Part shown: one piece after another, positions 61,590-64,000 of the stretch | How the letters are laid out: each line of letters opens with the position of its first letter | Position numbering within the stretch: position 1 is the stretch's first letter | From: CAWDZK01 sp963807005 | GTDB taxonomy: Bacteria; Actinomycetota; Actinomycetes; JACCUZ01 | Reading direction: 5' to 3' | Length of the DNA stretch: 64,000 bases | NCBI GenBank assembly: GCA_963807005.1 | Contig: CAWDZK010000006.1 | Coordinates: forward strand, 992,001 to 1,056,000 | Made by a program: the position numbers and the translations under genes | Notes under the pieces: model-generated | What the model was told of the DNA's origin: nothing | What the model saw: the letters and a program-made list of their open reading frames with translations, nothing else | The model's database searches: none

Positions 61590-63368
61590 TCAGGGGCGCG
61601 GCGCGTGCTCCCGCCAGCGGTTCGTGATCGGCAGCCGCCGGTCGCGACCGAAGGCCTTGTCGGAGATCTTCGGGCCGGGCGGGTACTGCCGTCGCTTGTA
61701 CTCGGCGTGGTCGGTCATCTGCAGGACCTTCTCGACCAGGTCCTGGTCGAACCCGGCAGCGAGCAGCTCCCCGGAGCCGCGGTCCTGCTCGACGTAGTCG
61801 TCGAGGATGTCGTCGAGGAGCTCGTAGTCGGGCAGCGAGTCGGTGTCGAGCTGGCCGGGGCGCAGCTCCGCCGACGGCGGCTTGGTGATCGAGCCCTGCG
61901 GGATCGGCGTTTTCTCTCCCTGCCGTTCGGCCTCGGCGTTGCGCCAGCGGGACAGCGCCCAGACGGAGGTCTTGGCGACGTCCTTGAGCGGCGCGAAGCC
62001 ACCCACCGCGTCGCCGTACAGCGTGGAGTACCCGACGGCGAGCTCGCTCTTGTTGCCGGTCGCCAGGACGAGGTGGCCGTGCTGGTTGGACAGCCCCATC
62101 AGGATGACGCCGCGCACCCGGGCCTGCAGGTTCTCCTCGGACAGTCCGGTCAGTGGCACCGCTCCGAGGAACGCCTCCACCATCGGCGCGATGGGGATCG
62201 TCGAGTAGACCAGCCCGGTGCGCTCGGCGAGCTCGGCCGCGTCGGTCCTCGAGTGCTCCGAGGAGTAGCTGCTCGGCATCGAGACGCCGTTTACGTTGGC
62301 GGCGCCGATGGCGTCGCAGGCGATCGCGGCGGTGAGCGCCGAGTCGATACCGCCGGACAACCCGATGGCGACCGTCGTGAAGCCGTTCTTCCCGACGTAG
62401 TCGCGCAGCGCCGTGACGAGCGCGCCGTAGACCTCCGCCTCGTCCGAGAGCCGCTCGGCCACCGGTGCGGCGACGGGCTCCCACGCCGGAAGCGGGTCGG
62501 GGGACAGGACGACCCGCTCGATCGTGACGGCGGACCCGTCCGCGGCCTCGACGTGACTGGCGGCGTCAGCCGCGGGCGCCGACGCGTCCGGCAGGTCGAG
62601 GTCGACGACCAGCAGCTCCTCGACGAACTGCCGGGCCCGGGCGAGCAGCTCGCCACCGGCGTCGACGACCAGCGAGTCGCCGTCGAAGACCAGCTCGTCC
62701 TGACCGCCGACCATGTTCACGTAGGCGAGGGCGCACCCGGCCCCGGCCGCCCGGCGCCGGACGAGGTCGAGCCTGACGTCGTCCTTGTTGCGCTCGTACG
62801 GCGAGCCGTTGATGACCAGCAGGAGCCCGGCGCCGGCCTCGCGCGCGACGGCGACCGGTCCGCCCTCCTGCCAGATGTCCTCGCAGATGACGATCGCGAC
62901 GTCGACCCCGTGCACCCTGGCCACGGTCAGCGAGCTGCCGGGCACGAAGTTGCGGTACTCGTCGAACACGCCGTAGTTCGGCAGGTGGTGCTTGGCGTAG
63001 CGGGCTGCGACCCGGCCGCGGTGCAGGACGGCCGCGGCGTTCTGGGGGGCGCCCTTGGGGGTCCCCAGGACCGGCACGGCATCCGGGGCGCCGTCGAGGA
63101 AGCCGACCACGACAGCGAGGTCGCCGAGCCCCTCGGTCGCCAGCCGGCCGGCCAGCTCGTCCAGCGCCTGCCGGGAGGCGTCGACGAAGGACCGGCGCAG
63201 CGCGAGGTCCTCGACCGGGTAGCCCGTCAGAGCCATCTCCGGGAACGCCACCAGGTGCGCGCCCTGCTCCGCTGCCCGGCGGGACCAGTCGACGATCTGG
63301 TCGGCGTTGCCGTCGAGGTCCCCGACGACGGGGTCGTGCTGGGCGAGAGCGAGCCGGAGCTGGGCCAC
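61590..63368 (-). CDS. nadE: Glutamine-dependent NAD+ synthase
   Basis: This 592-residue enzyme has an N-terminal nitrilase-type glutaminase domain with the Glu-Lys-Cys triad (FPEMALTGY, AKHHLPNYGVFDE, VICEDIW) and a C-terminal ATP-pyrophosphatase domain with IGLSGGIDSALTAA. It converts nicotinic acid adenine dinucleotide to NAD using ammonia released from glutamine. The GTG at 63368 is taken as start: a TACGCT -10 (63375-63380, minus strand) lies six bases away, indicating leaderless translation. A longer frame extends to 63521, across the promoter of the divergent gene, and is unlikely. Confidence 0.96.
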   Translation of the reverse strand: MAQLRLALAQHDPVVGDLDGNADQIVDWSRRAAEQGAHLVAFPEMALTGYPVEDLALRRSFVDASRQALDELAGRLATEGLGDLAVVVGFLDGAPDAVPVLGTPKGAPQNAAAVLHRGRVAARYAKHHLPNYGVFDEYRNFVPGSSLTVARVHGVDVAIVICEDIWQEGGPVAVAREAGAGLLLVINGSPYERNKDDVRLDLVRRRAAGAGCALAYVNMVGGQDELVFDGDSLVVDAGGELLARARQFVEELLVVDLDLPDASAPAADAASHVEAADGSAVTIERVVLSPDPLPAWEPVAAPVAERLSDEAEVYGALVTALRDYVGKNGFTTVAIGLSGGIDSALTAAIACDAIGAANVNGVSMPSSYSSEHSRTDAAELAERTGLVYSTIPIAPMVEAFLGAVPLTGLSEENLQARVRGVILMGLSNQHGHLVLATGNKSELAVGYSTLYGDAVGGFAPLKDVAKTSVWALSRWRNAEAERQGEKTPIPQGSITKPPSAELRPGQLDTDSLPDYELLDDILDDYVEQDRGSGELLAAGFDQDLVEKVLQMTDHAEYKRRQYPPGPKISDKAFGRDRRLPITNRWREHAPRP

Positions 63369-63465
63369 GACGCCAGCGTACGGCGGTCGCGCATCGGTCC
63401 TGCTGGCGGGCGAAGCCTTGAGCGCGCGAGCGATGGCGGCTGAACCACAGATAGGGTCCCCGCAC

Positions 63466-64000
63466 ATGGACATGCTGAAGGGCGAGGAAATCGCCGCGGC
63501 CAAACTGACCGACTGGCGCAAGCTGGCCCAGGGACTGCACGCTCGCTACCTGGTCGACGACTTCGGCACCGGCGCCCGGTTCGTCGCCGCAGTGGGCGAG
63601 GCGGGGGACGCGCTCGGACACCACCCGAGCGTCTCGATCGGCGATGGGTACGTCGACCTCAAGCTGATCACCGCCGATGCCATATACCGCGACGACGAGG
63701 GCACCGAACACGTCGTCGCATGGGTGACCCAGCAGGACATCGACCTCGCGCGACGGATCACCGATATCGCCGCCGACCACAAGGTCGACGCCGAACCGGC
63801 CTCGGTCAGCGTCATCGAGCTCGGCCTCGACACGGCGCACTCCGCGACCATCGCCCCGGTGTGGGCCGCCCTGCTGACCGGGAACGCCGAGGCCCAGGGC
63901 CACGGGTCCCCCAGCGACGAGATCCGGGACGCCACGGGACGGGTACCGAACCTGTGGTTCGGGGACGCCGACGAGCACGAGTCCCCACGTCAGCGGTTCC
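63466..64000 (+). CDS. Pterin-dehydratase-like plus VOC fusion protein (3' end outside window)
   Basis: The 178-codon frame runs off the right edge. Residues about 14-100 match the pterin-4a-carbinolamine dehydratase fold (LTDWRKLAQGLHARY, HHPSVSIGDGYVDLKLIT, QQDIDLARRITDIA). From residue about 113 a VOC/glyoxalase-like domain begins (VSVIELGLDT) and continues through NLWFGDADEHESPRQRF, typical of glyoxalase-18-like proteins. The reaction is unknown. A TAGGGT -10 (63452-63457) lies eight bases upstream of the ATG. It diverges from nadE. Confidence 0.85.
   Translation, partial: MDMLKGEEIAAAKLTDWRKLAQGLHARYLVDDFGTGARFVAAVGEAGDALGHHPSVSIGDGYVDLKLITADAIYRDDEGTEHVVAWVTQQDIDLARRITDIAADHKVDAEPASVSVIELGLDTAHSATIAPVWAALLTGNAEAQGHGSPSDEIRDATGRVPNLWFGDADEHESPRQRF

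Overview
The window is chromosomal DNA from a high-GC actinobacterium, roughly 70 percent G+C by eye. Support comes from codon use, the many GTG starts, mycothiol-type (MDMPI) enzymes, FasR and DUF3145 proteins, a pupylation-era actinobacterial gene repertoire such as DUF3052, an actinobacterial SOS-box motif and the Nif3/zinc-ribbon/RNase H-CobC block. The gene content fits Propionibacteriales (Nocardioidaceae-like), but I cannot fix a genus. Coding density is very high. No stretch over 300 bases lacks a gene, and I see no insertion sequence, prophage, CRISPR array or rRNA.

Layout. 1-6388: a catabolic cluster with two Rieske oxygenases, a sarcosine-oxidase-like flavoprotein and a TetR regulator, then an ACT-domain protein, an M20 amidohydrolase and a DUF5701 protein. 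6497-9784: a broken P-loop kinase, an alpha/beta hydrolase, an MsrA variant and a DUF222/HNH gene with two compensating frameshifts. 9860-16552: GNAT, Nudix, CocE-type hydrolase, P1 peptidase, HDAC-family deacetylase, Gfo/Idh/MocA oxidoreductase and a DUF998 membrane protein. 16641-25780: ppdK, a DUF218 protein, dgt, an FAD oxidoreductase, dnaG and a group 1/2 sigma factor. 25812-32650: topoisomerase IB, tRNA-Asn, a CAT-anticodon tRNA, then a run of small signalling genes (two GAF-ANTAR, one cyclic-nucleotide-binding, one STAS) and DUF3145. 32695-39239 (minus strand): the type II fatty-acid block fasR-fabD-fabH-acpP-fabF-accD.

39286-48700: a PHP-domain protein, aceE, alkB with a LexA-like box, yjbQ, DUF3052, a three-gene membrane unit (small membrane protein, HTTM protein, DCC thiol-redox protein), an MDMPI enzyme, ahpE and tRNA-Val. 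48838-55202: a lipoprotein, an ANTAR protein, two small membrane proteins, DUF6941, Nif3, a CTG-start zinc-ribbon protein, RNase H/CobC and a CaiB-type CoA transferase. 55270-64000: an RNB ribonuclease, rnpB, map, an H1-like lysine/alanine-repeat protein, panB, nadE and a pterin-dehydratase/VOC fusion cut by the right edge.

Functional themes: amino-acid or betaine N-demethylation, fatty-acid synthesis with its own regulator, pyruvate metabolism (ppdK, aceE), replication and transcription (dnaG, sigma, topoisomerase, rnpB), cofactor synthesis (panB, nadE) and ANTAR/STAS signalling. Many genes look leaderless, with a TANNNT -10 element six to eight bases before the start codon. The least ordinary items are a FabD carrying a lipoyl-like domain without the modifiable lysine, the LexA-like box beside alkB, a shared palindrome between fasR and the PHP gene, three long intergenic palindromes, a CTG start codon and the overlapping HTTM-DCC unit. 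I did not find a convincing wholly new defence or mobile system.
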